From the NCBI RefSeq assembly GCF_003182255.1, contig NZ_QGTQ01000023.1, positions 39,994 to 103,993 of the forward strand: DNA of 64,000 nt. The letters run 5' to 3'. Of the stretch, positions 18,701-26,018 are shown piece by piece; positions within the stretch are counted from its first letter, which is position 1, and each line of letters opens with the position of its first letter. Below the pieces are notes generated by a model. The model did not search any database. It had not been told where the DNA came from and worked only from the letters and a program-made list of their open reading frames with translations. The position numbers and the translations under genes are program-made. The stretch comes from Paenibacillus cellulosilyticus (GTDB lineage Bacteria > Bacillota > Bacilli > Paenibacillales > Paenibacillaceae).

Positions 18701-19442
18701 GATCGATCCCCGTCATCGACTCGTCACGACGAAGTACAATCCGGCCCGCACATGGACACCGGAGAATGCTGTTGGGATCGGCGGCGCCTATATGTGCGTA
18801 TACGGCATGGAAGGTCCGGGCGGCTATCAGTTCGTGGGGCGCACGATTCAAATGTGGAACCGTCTGCGAAGTGCGACCGATAGCTTCAAGGACGGCAAAC
18901 CGTGGCTGCTCCGATTTTTTGACCAAATTCAATTCTATCCGGTTAGCGCCGATGAACTGCTGCAGCTGCGGGAGGACTTCCCGCGCGGTCGATATGAGGT
19001 ATCGATTACAGAGACGACATTCGACCTCGGTCAATACTTGCAGTTCTTGGACTCGATTGAAGACAGTGCGCATACATTCCGCACCACACAGCAAGCTGCA
19101 TTCCAAGCGGAGAGGGAACGGTGGCATGAACTTGGCCTAGCGGGGTATGTTTCGGAGCCGGAAACCCAGCAGAACGCGGGGGACGAAGAGCTGCCGGACG
19201 GTACGGAAGCGGTACGCTGCAATATGCCGGGCAGTGTGTGGAAGGTGCTCATCGAGCCGGGTCAACAGGTGAAGAAGGGCGACACGCTTCTTATTGTAGA
19301 GAGTATGAAAATGGAGTTTTCCCAGCAGGCGCCTTGCGACGGGTTTATCGTAAGTGCCCATTATGTAAAACCGGGCGATGCCGTGCAAGCGGGACAGCTG
19401 ATCGTTGCGATGCAGCCATCTGAGGCGGAGGTGACAGTCTGA
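15750..19442 (+). CDS. Biotin-dependent guanidine carboxylase (urea carboxylase family)
   Basis: 1230-residue multidomain enzyme. In order: biotin carboxylase (1 to ~450; starts MFNKILIANRG, ATP-grasp loop STAGGGGIGM), a carboxyltransferase built from KipA/AHS2-like (from GGVQSTVQDYPGRRGHW, ~455-740) and KipI/AHS1-like (ITIRCSGDENLLVEYG, ~790-1000) modules, and a biotinyl domain whose ESMKMEF motif places biotin on Lys1187. It uses ATP and bicarbonate to carboxylate guanidine (to carboxyguanidine) or urea (to allophanate). The guanidine riboswitch and the two DUF1989 genes point to guanidine as the physiological substrate; this is inferred from context, not from active-site residues. GGAGAGG precedes ATG at 15750. 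The stop overlaps the atzF start by one base. Confidence 0.92.
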   Translation: MFNKILIANRGAIAVRIERTLSRLGIASVAVYTQADQDSLHVDLADEAVLIGEGAAKDSYLNAELILQVAEQTGAQAIHPGYGFLSENADFARACRERGIAFIGPTPEQMEMFGLKHSARELAEKAGVPLAPGTPLITELEEAVVAASGIGYPVMLKSTAGGGGIGMRVCADERELRDAFESVRHLAEANFKNGGVFLEKYIAKARHVEVQIFGNRFGEVAALGERDCSIQRRNQKVIEESPAPKLTQDVRERMFEAARSLAAEAGYRSAGTVEFLYDPSTSEFYFLEVNTRLQVEHGVTEEVLGVDLVEWMVKEAADELHGLDSFVPTPQGHSMQARIYAEDCHHNFRPSAGQLDRAVFSEDARNETWVRDGITVTSLYDPMLAKIIVHGRDRNDAIAKLIKALSETRMYGITTNLSYLQTLLQEQAVIDGDVYTRLLNSFEPSEHAIEVLDGGVQSTVQDYPGRRGHWDVGVPPCGPMDPLSFRIGNRLLGNADDAAGIELTLRGGSYTFRSDIWICLTGADMDAKLEQDEVPLYKPVLARRGQVLRFGEAKSGLRTYLLVAGGLDMPHILGSSSTFTLGGFGGHGGRALRTGDVLGVRQSVEDARNLASLADYQAELPVSERPALTREWTIGVVPGPHSTQEYLKPAFLAELAATSYEVHFNSSRTGVRLIGPAPLWAREDGGEAGLHPSNIHDNAYAVGTLDLTGDMPILLGPDGPSLGGFVCPVTTASAEFWKLGQLRPGDKVRFRLLTLEEADGLREAQHVWLNAIGEDALGEPQMLADTAAVIARAMKLPAERPFDPQYPILVQESGNRPFPITIRCSGDENLLVEYGPMELDLKLRFQVHALMQAIVADGAIPVVDLTPGIRSLQVHIDRNHMTMQEACARLLELDRQLPPLESIQVPSRIIKLPLSWDDPATQLAIERYQQGVRPDAPWCPSNLEFIRRVNGLDSIEDVKRIVYDASYLVMGLGDVYLGAPVATPIDPRHRLVTTKYNPARTWTPENAVGIGGAYMCVYGMEGPGGYQFVGRTIQMWNRLRSATDSFKDGKPWLLRFFDQIQFYPVSADELLQLREDFPRGRYEVSITETTFDLGQYLQFLDSIEDSAHTFRTTQQAAFQAERERWHELGLAGYVSEPETQQNAGDEELPDGTEAVRCNMPGSVWKVLIEPGQQVKKGDTLLIVESMKMEFSQQAPCDGFIVSAHYVKPGDAVQAGQLIVAMQPSEAEVTV

Positions 19443-21286
19443 TGACGAAGACGATCCTGCCTGAGCAACTGACGATATCGTGGCTGCAGGAGCAGTATAA
19501 GAACGGAACGATTACGCCGGAGGAAGTCGTTACAGAGATCATTCGCCGATCTGAAGCGGATGCGGACATGAATATTTGGATTACGCCGCCTTCGGCGGAA
19601 TGGATTCGGCCTTATCTCGAATGGCTTCGGACGCTCGATCCATCCGATTGCCCGTTATGGGGCATTCCGTTCGCGATCAAAGACAATATTGATCTCGCGG
19701 GTGTTCCAACGACGGCTGCTTGCTCGGACTTTGCGTATACGCCGGACGATCATGCGGCGGTGATTGAGCGGCTGCTTGCAGCGGGTGCGATTCCTGTCGG
19801 CAAAACAAACCTCGACCAGTTCGCCACCGGTCTCGTCGGCACGCGTAGTCCGTACGGCGAGACGCACAATTCGCTTCGTCCGGAGCTAATCAGCGGCGGC
19901 TCGAGCTCGGGCTCGGCCGTTGCGGTGGCACGCGGCCAAGCCGCATTCTCGCTCGGAACAGACACGGCTGGCTCCGGCCGTGTACCTGCAGCGCTGAACG
20001 GGCTGGTCGGCTACAAGCCAAGTCTTGGCGCTTGGCCGGTGAAGGGGGTTGTGCCCGCCTGCGAAAGTCTCGACTGCGTAACGGTATTCGCGGCCGAATT
20101 GGATGATGTCTATGCGGTTGATGCTGTCGCACGCGGTTATCATGCCGAAGATGCGTGGTCGCGCCGTCTGTCGGACCCCGAGCCGGTTGTACCACTGAAG
20201 CTGCTGCTGCCAGTCGAGACGCCGTCATTCTATGGGCCGTTCGCTGCTGAGTATGAAGGAGCTTGGGCGCAGGCTGTGCAGCAATTGAAGATGATCGATA
20301 TTCCGGTCGAATATGTGGATACAGCCGTTTTTGCCGCTGCTGCGGCGTTGTTATATGAAGGTCCTTGGGTAGCAGAGCGCTGGTCGGGACTTCACGGCTT
20401 CATTGAAGCGAACCCGGGCTCTACGCATCCCGTAACGGAACAAATTGTTCGATCCGGGGCTGAGCGGTACTCGGCGTCATCTTTATTCGGGGCGATGCAC
20501 AAGCTGCAGCGCTATAAGCGAGAGGCGCAGGAATTATTACGGGATGCAGTCGTTATTCTTCCAACCGCAGGCGGTACGTGGACACGTGAGCAGGTACGGG
20601 AGAACCCGCTGGCAACGAATCGTGACATGGGCCGCTATACGAACCATTGCAACCTGCTTGATCTATGTGCTATCGCAATTCCGGCGGGATTGGCTGACGA
20701 AGGGCTGCCGTTCGGCATTACGTTATTCAGCGTAGCGGAGCAAGAGGGCCTCGTTCGCGGGGTGGCCGAAAGGCTTGCGGGTAAGCAAGAGGTGCCCCGT
20801 ACTAACGGTGAAACGAAGGCGAAGGCGGTTGAAACGGCGAGCATCCATTCTCGTACCGATTGTGCAGACACGGCGGCAGCAGCGGGGGCTACAATGCGAG
20901 TTGCGGTGGCTGGCCTGCATATGCGCGGGTTCCCGTTGGAGCCTCAGATGCTAGCGTGCGGAGCACATTTTATAGAAGAAACCTATACGGCAGCACGATA
21001 TAAGCTTCTGGAGTTAGCGACGACACCGATAAAGCCGGGGCTCATAAAGCTGCCAGATGGCGGTGCGTCGATCGCCGTGGAAATATGGGAGATGCCCGTT
21101 GCGGCATTCGGCGGTTTCACGGCTGCAATTCCGGCACCGCTCGGTATTGGCAAGATTGAACTGGCGGACGGGACAGAGGTAACGGGCTTCATCTGCGAAG
21201 GATATGCCGAGCAAACGGCGGCAGATATTACGGCATGGGGCGGCTGGCGAGCTTATATGAACGAACGGAGCAGTGTCACATCTTAA
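19442..21286 (+). CDS. atzF: Allophanate hydrolase
   Basis: 614 residues, the usual length. It hydrolyses allophanate to two ammonia and two carbon dioxide, completing guanidine (or urea) breakdown. The N-terminal amidase-signature domain has the Ser-cisSer-Lys triad region: Lys in GIPFAIKDNID (~79), Ser in ISGGSSSGSAV (~152) and the nucleophile in TDTAGSGRVPA (~176). A C-terminal domain of ~170 residues (from MRVAVAGLHMRGFPLE) matches the decarboxylating domain of the family. ATG overlaps the TGA of the carboxylase gene, so translation is coupled. Some bacteria fuse this domain to the carboxylase; here they are separate. Confidence 0.93.
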   Translation: MTKTILPEQLTISWLQEQYKNGTITPEEVVTEIIRRSEADADMNIWITPPSAEWIRPYLEWLRTLDPSDCPLWGIPFAIKDNIDLAGVPTTAACSDFAYTPDDHAAVIERLLAAGAIPVGKTNLDQFATGLVGTRSPYGETHNSLRPELISGGSSSGSAVAVARGQAAFSLGTDTAGSGRVPAALNGLVGYKPSLGAWPVKGVVPACESLDCVTVFAAELDDVYAVDAVARGYHAEDAWSRRLSDPEPVVPLKLLLPVETPSFYGPFAAEYEGAWAQAVQQLKMIDIPVEYVDTAVFAAAAALLYEGPWVAERWSGLHGFIEANPGSTHPVTEQIVRSGAERYSASSLFGAMHKLQRYKREAQELLRDAVVILPTAGGTWTREQVRENPLATNRDMGRYTNHCNLLDLCAIAIPAGLADEGLPFGITLFSVAEQEGLVRGVAERLAGKQEVPRTNGETKAKAVETASIHSRTDCADTAAAAGATMRVAVAGLHMRGFPLEPQMLACGAHFIEETYTAARYKLLELATTPIKPGLIKLPDGGASIAVEIWEMPVAAFGGFTAAIPAPLGIGKIELADGTEVTGFICEGYAEQTAADITAWGGWRAYMNERSSVTS

Positions 21287-21298
21287 GGAGGGGTTCGG

Positions 21299-22123
21299 AT
21301 GCAAACGACGAGCGAAGCAGTAGCAGTGGTGAATGAGCAGCGTTCACAGGAAAGTACAAGCGCCGACCGTGGAAGAATCGACATTCAGAACCTGCAGAAG
21401 GTATATGAATCGCGTACGAGCCAGTTCCAAGCGCTTAAGGACATTAACCTGACGATCGGCGAGAATGAGTTTGTGACCATTCTGGGTCCATCGGGGTGCG
21501 GCAAGTCGACGCTGCTGCGCATCGTTGCCGGACTTGAGGATCTGACATCCGGTGAACTGACCTTAGATGGTGAAGACATTATCGGCCCTGGGGCGGAGCG
21601 GGGCATGGTGTTCCAAGGCTACACCCTGTTCCCTTGGCTGACCGTGCGGGAGAACATCGAGTATGGGCTTAAGCTCAAAGGCGTTCCGACGCTTGCACGG
21701 CGTGGCATCTCCAGCCACTGGCTGCGCATCATCCGTCTGGAGAAGTTCGCATCCAGCTATCCGAAGCAGCTGTCGGGCGGGATGAAACAGCGCGTCGCGA
21801 TTGCACGCGCATTGGCGAATCGACCGAAGGTACTGCTGATGGATGAGCCGTTCGGAGCGCTGGATGCGCAGACGAAGGTCGAGATGCAGGAGATGCTGCT
21901 CGAGGTGTGGGAGAAGGAGAAAACGACGGTCTTGTTCATTACACATGATATCGACGAGGCGATTTTCTTGTCGCAGCGCATTGTCGTGATGGGCGCTCAT
22001 CCGGGAAGAATCATCCGAGAGTTCCGCGTCGATCTCCCGACAGAGCGGACAGCGGACGTGCGTGAGCTGCCTGCCTTTCTACAGATGAAACGCGAGCTGG
22101 CGCAGCTGCTGAAGCATGACTAA
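21299..22123 (+). CDS. ABC transporter ATP-binding protein (SsuB/TauB type), guanidine operon
   Basis: 274-residue ATPase that should pair with the permease at 13178. Walker A GPSGCGKST, signature LSGGMKQRVA, Walker B VLLMDEPFGALD and the switch histidine in LFITHDIDEAIF are intact. About 35 residues of low-complexity sequence precede the ATPase core. TAAGGAGGGG precedes ATG, 12 bases after atzF. The gene is separated from its permease by four enzyme genes, an unusual order for this transporter type. Confidence 0.92.
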   Translation: MQTTSEAVAVVNEQRSQESTSADRGRIDIQNLQKVYESRTSQFQALKDINLTIGENEFVTILGPSGCGKSTLLRIVAGLEDLTSGELTLDGEDIIGPGAERGMVFQGYTLFPWLTVRENIEYGLKLKGVPTLARRGISSHWLRIIRLEKFASSYPKQLSGGMKQRVAIARALANRPKVLLMDEPFGALDAQTKVEMQEMLLEVWEKEKTTVLFITHDIDEAIFLSQRIVVMGAHPGRIIREFRVDLPTERTADVRELPAFLQMKRELAQLLKHD

Positions 22124-22144
22124 AGCGGAAACCGTGATGACGAA

Positions 22145-22222
22145 TGCATGCACCAATCTAAGACTGATGAGGTTAGCTTGAACAGCTAATCGACAGCAGT
22201 GAGGTTGGTGCATGCTTCGTTT
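22145..22222 (+). terminator. Branched hairpin terminator after the guanidine operon
   Basis: Outer arms GCATGCACCAA (22145-22155) and TTGGTGCATGC (22205-22215) are perfect and enclose an inner TTAGCT/AGCTAA hairpin (about 22174-22189). A TTCGTTTTG tail follows. Confidence 0.7.
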
Positions 22223-22282
22223 TGACGCTATTTTCCAATAGGGCGGTAGCTAATCGTAACCAAAATGATCCTTTCAAACTAC

Positions 22283-22311
22283 TTGACGAATGGGAAGGGA
22301 TGCTTGATAAT
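22283..22311 (+). promoter_or_regulatory. Sigma-A promoter of the nickel/cobalt transporter operon
   Basis: TTGACG (22283-22288) and GATAAT (22306-22311) with a 17-base spacer. The expected start is near 22318. Confidence 0.75.
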
Positions 22312-22324
22312 GGGAAAACAAGGA

Positions 22325-22341
22325 TGTTAGATAATCTAACA
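22325..22341. promoter_or_regulatory. GlnR/TnrA box at cbiM
   Basis: TGTTAGATAATCTAACA matches TGTNAN7TNACA exactly and is close to a perfect palindrome. Centred at about +15, it should act as a repressor site under nitrogen excess. No cobalamin or nickel-cobalt riboswitch is seen in the leader. Confidence 0.82.
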
Positions 22342-22363
22342 TAAGATTTGAGGGATTATACGT

Positions 22364-23023
22364 ATGCACATTCCGGATGGGTTTCTAGACGCGAAGACGT
22401 GGATTACGACGACAGTAGTCGGAGCGGGTGCTGTCACCTACAGCCTTCGCCAAGCGAAGCTTGCGCTGGAGCCGAAGCGTGTGCCGCTTATCGCGCTCGT
22501 CGGAGCGTTCGTGTTCGCTGCGCAGATGATCAATTTCCCTATTGCGGGTGCGACTTCTGGCCATTTTCTCGGCGGGACGATGGTTTCGATTCTGTTCGGT
22601 CCATGGATTGGTTCGATCGTTATGACGGCGGTGCTGCTTGTGCAAGCAATCGTTTATCAGGATGGCGGCATTACGGCGCTTGGTGCGAATGTACTTTGTA
22701 CGGGATTCATCGGATGCTTCGTAGGTTATGGTAGTTATATGTCAGCTATGAGGTTATTTAAGGGGAAAGGTAGGGCAATCATCGCTTGGATGTCAGCTTG
22801 GCTGTCCATTGTAGCGGCATCGGCAGGCGTAGCGATACTGCTTGCTTTCTCCGGTACGTTCAATTTAGCTACCGCGCTGACGGCTATGGTCGGCTGGCAC
22901 ATGCTGATCGGCATCGGTGAAGGCTTCATTACAATGTTGGTGACCGGCTACCTCATGGAACGAAGTGCAGTCATGACGAGAGGGGGCCTGGGACATGAGC
23001 GCGTATCGCGTAACCGAGCATAA
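22364..23023 (+). CDS. cbiM: ECF-type nickel/cobalt transporter, substrate-capture subunit CbiM
   Basis: 219-residue membrane protein that binds Ni2+ or Co2+ through its conserved N-terminus; it begins MHIPDGFL, where the N-terminal amine, His2 and a later conserved histidine ligate the metal. Six to seven helices follow, with the family segment FPIAGATSGHFLGG near residue 63 and GWHMLIGIGEGFI near residue 190. GAGGG precedes the ATG; the strict need for MHIPDG at the N-terminus confirms this start. The adjacent GlnR box suggests that nickel for urease, rather than cobalt for B12, is the purpose, since no cobalamin gene is nearby. Confidence 0.92.
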   Translation: MHIPDGFLDAKTWITTTVVGAGAVTYSLRQAKLALEPKRVPLIALVGAFVFAAQMINFPIAGATSGHFLGGTMVSILFGPWIGSIVMTAVLLVQAIVYQDGGITALGANVLCTGFIGCFVGYGSYMSAMRLFKGKGRAIIAWMSAWLSIVAASAGVAILLAFSGTFNLATALTAMVGWHMLIGIGEGFITMLVTGYLMERSAVMTRGGLGHERVSRNRA

Positions 23024-23351
23024 AAGACGCTGGATCGTGCTGGCCCTTATTACGATTGTCATTGCTTGTTTATTATCGCCTTGGGCATCGCCGCATCCAG
23101 ACGGACTGGAGCGGGTGGCAGAGGATCACGGGTTTCTGGATAAGGGGACGGCCGTTAATGAGCTTGCCGTCATTCCGGATTATGAAGTAGCGGGCATTCC
23201 TTGGTCGGTCGTTAGCATTGGATTGGCGGGCGGAATCGGTATTGTCATTATGGTTGGTGTTTTATTCGGCGTGACTCGTTCGTTAACGAGAAGTGGAGGG
23301 GATCGGATTGAGCGACGAACAAATGGATTGGAAGGAATCGATCGCACCTAA
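22995..23351 (+). CDS. CbiN-like small membrane subunit (PDGLE domain)
   Basis: 118 residues with two membrane helices flanking an extracytoplasmic loop that contains PDGLERVAEDHGF, the PDGLE signature of CbiN/NikN-type accessory subunits required for metal loading of CbiM. It overlaps cbiM by 29 bases and the CbiQ-CbiO gene by 44, so the operon is translationally coupled. The C-terminal tail is charged and glycine-rich. CbiN and NikN cannot be told apart from sequence alone. Confidence 0.85.
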   Translation: MSAYRVTEHKRRWIVLALITIVIACLLSPWASPHPDGLERVAEDHGFLDKGTAVNELAVIPDYEVAGIPWSVVSIGLAGGIGIVIMVGVLFGVTRSLTRSGGDRIERRTNGLEGIDRT

Positions 23352-25050
23352 CCCGATAGAAGCATCTGACAATGCTGACGGTGCTGCAACTGCAGGATCA
23401 GCTCCACAGCAGCCGCTTCGGCAGTCACGCAGACGCGTCCTGTCGGTGCTCGGCTTATTAGCAACATTGATGTTATTCAGACATCCTGCCGTTCTCGTTG
23501 GAGCGGCAGGATGTTTATTATTGTGGATGCTGCTATGGTGCAGACATTCTCCTCGAGCAATCGCATCCCGCATGCTGCTTATCATCCCATTTGCACTCGG
23601 CACGATTGTCCTTGTTCCGTTCCAGCATCCTGCTGGCGGCACCGCGCTGCTGCATGTAGGCGGCTGGACGGCGACGGAGGAGGGAGTCCGACATGCATTT
23701 GTTTTATTGCTCAAAATTATAGGTGCGAATCTGCTTCTCACTTCCCTCCTATTGTCTACGCCTGTGTATCAGCTGATCGCAAGCCTCCGTGCCATCGGCA
23801 TGCCTGCGGTGCTGCTTGAGATGACCGTACTTATGATGCGTTATAGCGGGCTTCTTCGAGAGGAAGCAAGGGGAATGCTGCATGCGCAGCGCGCTCGCGG
23901 CCTTCAATTAAAGGATTGGCGCTGGAGAAGCCGGACGTGGAATCGCTTGGGCGAGCTGCTTGGCGTTCTGTTCGTTCGAGCGTACAGCCGAAGCGGGCGG
24001 ATTTATCAGTCGATCGCAGCGCGAGGCGGCTTCAGCGGAAGTATGGGCATTACGCAGTCAGCTCTCAGCGATAACGAGGTACGTCGCGTGAATAACATTG
24101 ATTCATTAGTAGAGGGCAACTCAAACACAACCGATACATCAAATAAAGCTGTGAAGGAGGGCTGTTACATGAAGCCAGCCATTGAGGTGCGGGAGGCCAC
24201 ATTCCATTATGGAAGTCGGCAGGCGCTTAACGGCTTATCGTTCAGCATCAGACAAGGAGCGAAGGTGGCGCTCATGGGGCCTAACGGCGCGGGCAAGTCC
24301 ACATTGATCGCGCTGCTCAACGGTCTTGAACAGCCATCTTCCGGTGAGGTGACGATATTCGGCGAGCCGATGTCGAGCAGCAATGCGCAGCTGCTTAGAA
24401 GACGGATCGGCGTCGTTTATCAGGACCCGGACGATCAAATTTTCTCGCCGACGGTTGGTGAAGACGTTGCCTTTGGACCGCGTAATCTAGGGCTTGATGA
24501 GACATCCGTGCAGCAGCGAGTAGCCGAAGCTCTTCACGCAGTCGGGCTGGAGGGCTTCGACAGTCGCTCGCCATTCGAGCTGAGTTATGGTCAGAAACGT
24601 CGAGTTGCGATCGCAGGCGTACTCGCGATGAAGCCGGACGTTATCGTCCTCGATGAACCGATGGCGTTTCTTGATCCGAAGAGTCGGGATCAGCTGCAGC
24701 AGCTATTGGAGGCGATGCACAGCGATGGACTGACGGTCATCGTTGCGACGCATGATGTTGATTTTGCAGCGGAATGGGCGACGGATGTGCTTATGATGAA
24801 GGAAGGCAAGCTGCTTGCGTCCGGCTCGCCAGAGCTGTTGTTTGAACCAGAGCTGTTATCGAATGCGGATCTTCACCTGCCTCGACTGGCGCGGCCGTTC
24901 CGGCTGCTGCAAGATCAAGGCCATGTTCAGCCAAGAACGGTGCAGGACGCCGCGCAAGCGATCTGGCAGCTGGTCATGCGGGGCGGCGAAGCGTTGAAAT
25001 TAAGATCTGTTAATCGGATGGATGGAGAAACACGCCAGCGGGAAGGATAA
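23308..25050 (+). CDS. Fused CbiQ-CbiO: ECF transporter transmembrane and ATPase subunits in one polypeptide
   Basis: About 580 residues. The first ~255 form a CbiQ-type coupling subunit (several helices, then the cytoplasmic coupling helices with AQRARGLQLKDW and AYSRSGRIYQSIAARGG). A ~30-residue Asn/Ser/Thr-rich linker leads to a complete CbiO ATPase: Walker A GPNGAGKST, LSYGQKRRVAIAG signature, Walker B VIVLDEPMAFLD, switch His in IVATHDVD. TTG at 23308 is preferred because GGAGGGG lies six bases before it; GTG at 23293 overlaps that site. An in-frame ATG at 24169 (residue 288) has its own AAGGAGGG and starts exactly where a stand-alone CbiO would, so two products are likely. Confidence 0.85.
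   Translation: MSDEQMDWKESIAPNPIEASDNADGAATAGSAPQQPLRQSRRRVLSVLGLLATLMLFRHPAVLVGAAGCLLLWMLLWCRHSPRAIASRMLLIIPFALGTIVLVPFQHPAGGTALLHVGGWTATEEGVRHAFVLLLKIIGANLLLTSLLLSTPVYQLIASLRAIGMPAVLLEMTVLMMRYSGLLREEARGMLHAQRARGLQLKDWRWRSRTWNRLGELLGVLFVRAYSRSGRIYQSIAARGGFSGSMGITQSALSDNEVRRVNNIDSLVEGNSNTTDTSNKAVKEGCYMKPAIEVREATFHYGSRQALNGLSFSIRQGAKVALMGPNGAGKSTLIALLNGLEQPSSGEVTIFGEPMSSSNAQLLRRRIGVVYQDPDDQIFSPTVGEDVAFGPRNLGLDETSVQQRVAEALHAVGLEGFDSRSPFELSYGQKRRVAIAGVLAMKPDVIVLDEPMAFLDPKSRDQLQQLLEAMHSDGLTVIVATHDVDFAAEWATDVLMMKEGKLLASGSPELLFEPELLSNADLHLPRLARPFRLLQDQGHVQPRTVQDAAQAIWQLVMRGGEALKLRSVNRMDGETRQREG
24154..24171 (+). promoter_or_regulatory. Internal ribosome binding site and start codon for a separate CbiO
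   Basis: AAGGAGGG (24154-24161), seven bases, then in-frame ATG (24169). The spacing is ideal. The encoded sequence from this ATG (MKPAIEVREATFHYG) is the normal N-terminus of CbiO. Confidence 0.7.
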
Positions 25051-25459
25051 CAGCGAGCCCAATGGAGCATTGAATTGCCAGCTGGCACGACGAGCTGCAC
25101 AAATGCTGTCAGGCGGCGAACACCTCGCCTTACTTGTCGCCAGCGAGGCGACGAATAAGAATATGGGAGGGGATGAATACTATGGTCAAGTTCCAAGCAT
25201 CCCTTCTTCGATATAAGCGGACGGACTAAGCGGCGGTTTTCTACCACATAAGAATTGTTAAAATCCCGGGCTTCAGGGGTAAATAAATTTTTATTGGTGA
25301 TAAAACCCTCCTCTAAACGCGGTCGCACATTTTTGGATGACATCGTTAGAGGTTTTCTCACGCTTATACATTTGTCATCAGGACACGCTTCACAATGCGA
25401 TTACCGGCGGCAGGTAACCAGTGGACTTAAAATCTTCAGGGAAAGTGGGGCAACAAGAC
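25051..25459. other. Intergenic region between the nickel/cobalt operon and spoVT
   Basis: Contains only the very short frame at 25182-25229 and an AT-rich palindromic stretch around 25277-25300. The spoVT promoter must lie near 25330-25440, but I could not find a convincing sigma-G or sigma-A hexamer pair. The sequence is low in recognisable content and may be the scar of the junction between accessory block and backbone. Confidence 0.45.
25182..25229 (+). CDS. Possible 15-residue leader or remnant peptide
   Basis: ATG at 25182 preceded by GGGAGGGG (25165-25172) encodes MVKFQASLLRYKRTD and a stop. The ribosome binding site is far better than chance would suggest, yet the peptide is too short to assign. 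It may be the 5' remnant of a gene lost at the junction or a chance match. Confidence 0.25.
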   Translation: MVKFQASLLRYKRTD

Positions 25460-26002
25460 ATGAAAGCAACTGGTATTGTGCGTCGCATCGACGATCTGGG
25501 CCGTGTAGTAATCCCGAAAGAAATACGGAGGACGCTTCGCATCCGTGAAGGTGATCCGCTCGAAATTTTCGTGGACCGCGACGGCGAGGTCATCTTGAAG
25601 AAGTATTCCCCGATTGGTGAGCTGGGCGACTTTGCGAAGGAGTACGCGGAATCGTTGTCCGAGAGCACAGGGCATGTGACGATTATTTCGGACCGGGATA
25701 CCGTTATTGCTGTCGCTGGCGCATCCAAGAAGGAATTTCTGGACAAGTCAGTTGGATCCGTGCTTGAGAATTGTATGGAAAATCGTAAAACGGTCATCGA
25801 GACATCAAGCGGCAACATCGAGTTGATCAAGGACATGAATGAAACGTTCGCATCTTACGTCGCTGCACCAATTATTGCGGGCGGCGACCCGATCGGAACG
25901 GTTGTCCTGCTCTCGAAGGAAGATGGCGTCAAGATGTCGCAAATGGAACAAAAGATGGCGGAGACTGCTGCCGGCTTCCTCGGCAAGCAAATGGAGCAAT
26001 AA
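25460..26002 (+). CDS. spoVT: Stage V sporulation regulator SpoVT
   Basis: 180 residues (B. subtilis SpoVT is 178). A SpoVT/AbrB swapped-hairpin DNA-binding domain starts at once (MKATGIVRRIDDLGRVVIPK, EIRRTLRIREGDPLEIF) and is followed by a GAF-like domain. It adjusts sigma-G-dependent transcription in the forespore. The ATG at 25460 is correct because the AbrB fold begins there; in-frame codons upstream encode unrelated sequence. In B. subtilis spoVT follows mfd directly; here the gene before it is the nickel/cobalt transporter, so the conserved backbone resumes at this point. Confidence 0.96.
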   Translation: MKATGIVRRIDDLGRVVIPKEIRRTLRIREGDPLEIFVDRDGEVILKKYSPIGELGDFAKEYAESLSESTGHVTIISDRDTVIAVAGASKKEFLDKSVGSVLENCMENRKTVIETSSGNIELIKDMNETFASYVAAPIIAGGDPIGTVVLLSKEDGVKMSQMEQKMAETAAGFLGKQMEQ

Positions 26003-26018
26003 AGTTTCATACACATAT

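Noticed and set aside
22220..22363. A cobalamin or nickel-cobalt riboswitch before cbiM
   Set aside because: The leader from the promoter to cbiM is only about 45 bases and is occupied by the GlnR box; no conserved riboswitch core is visible.
25022..25216. A 64-codon frame overlapping the end of the CbiQ-CbiO gene
   Set aside because: It starts inside the conserved end of the preceding gene without a ribosome binding site, and the translation has no recognisable pattern.
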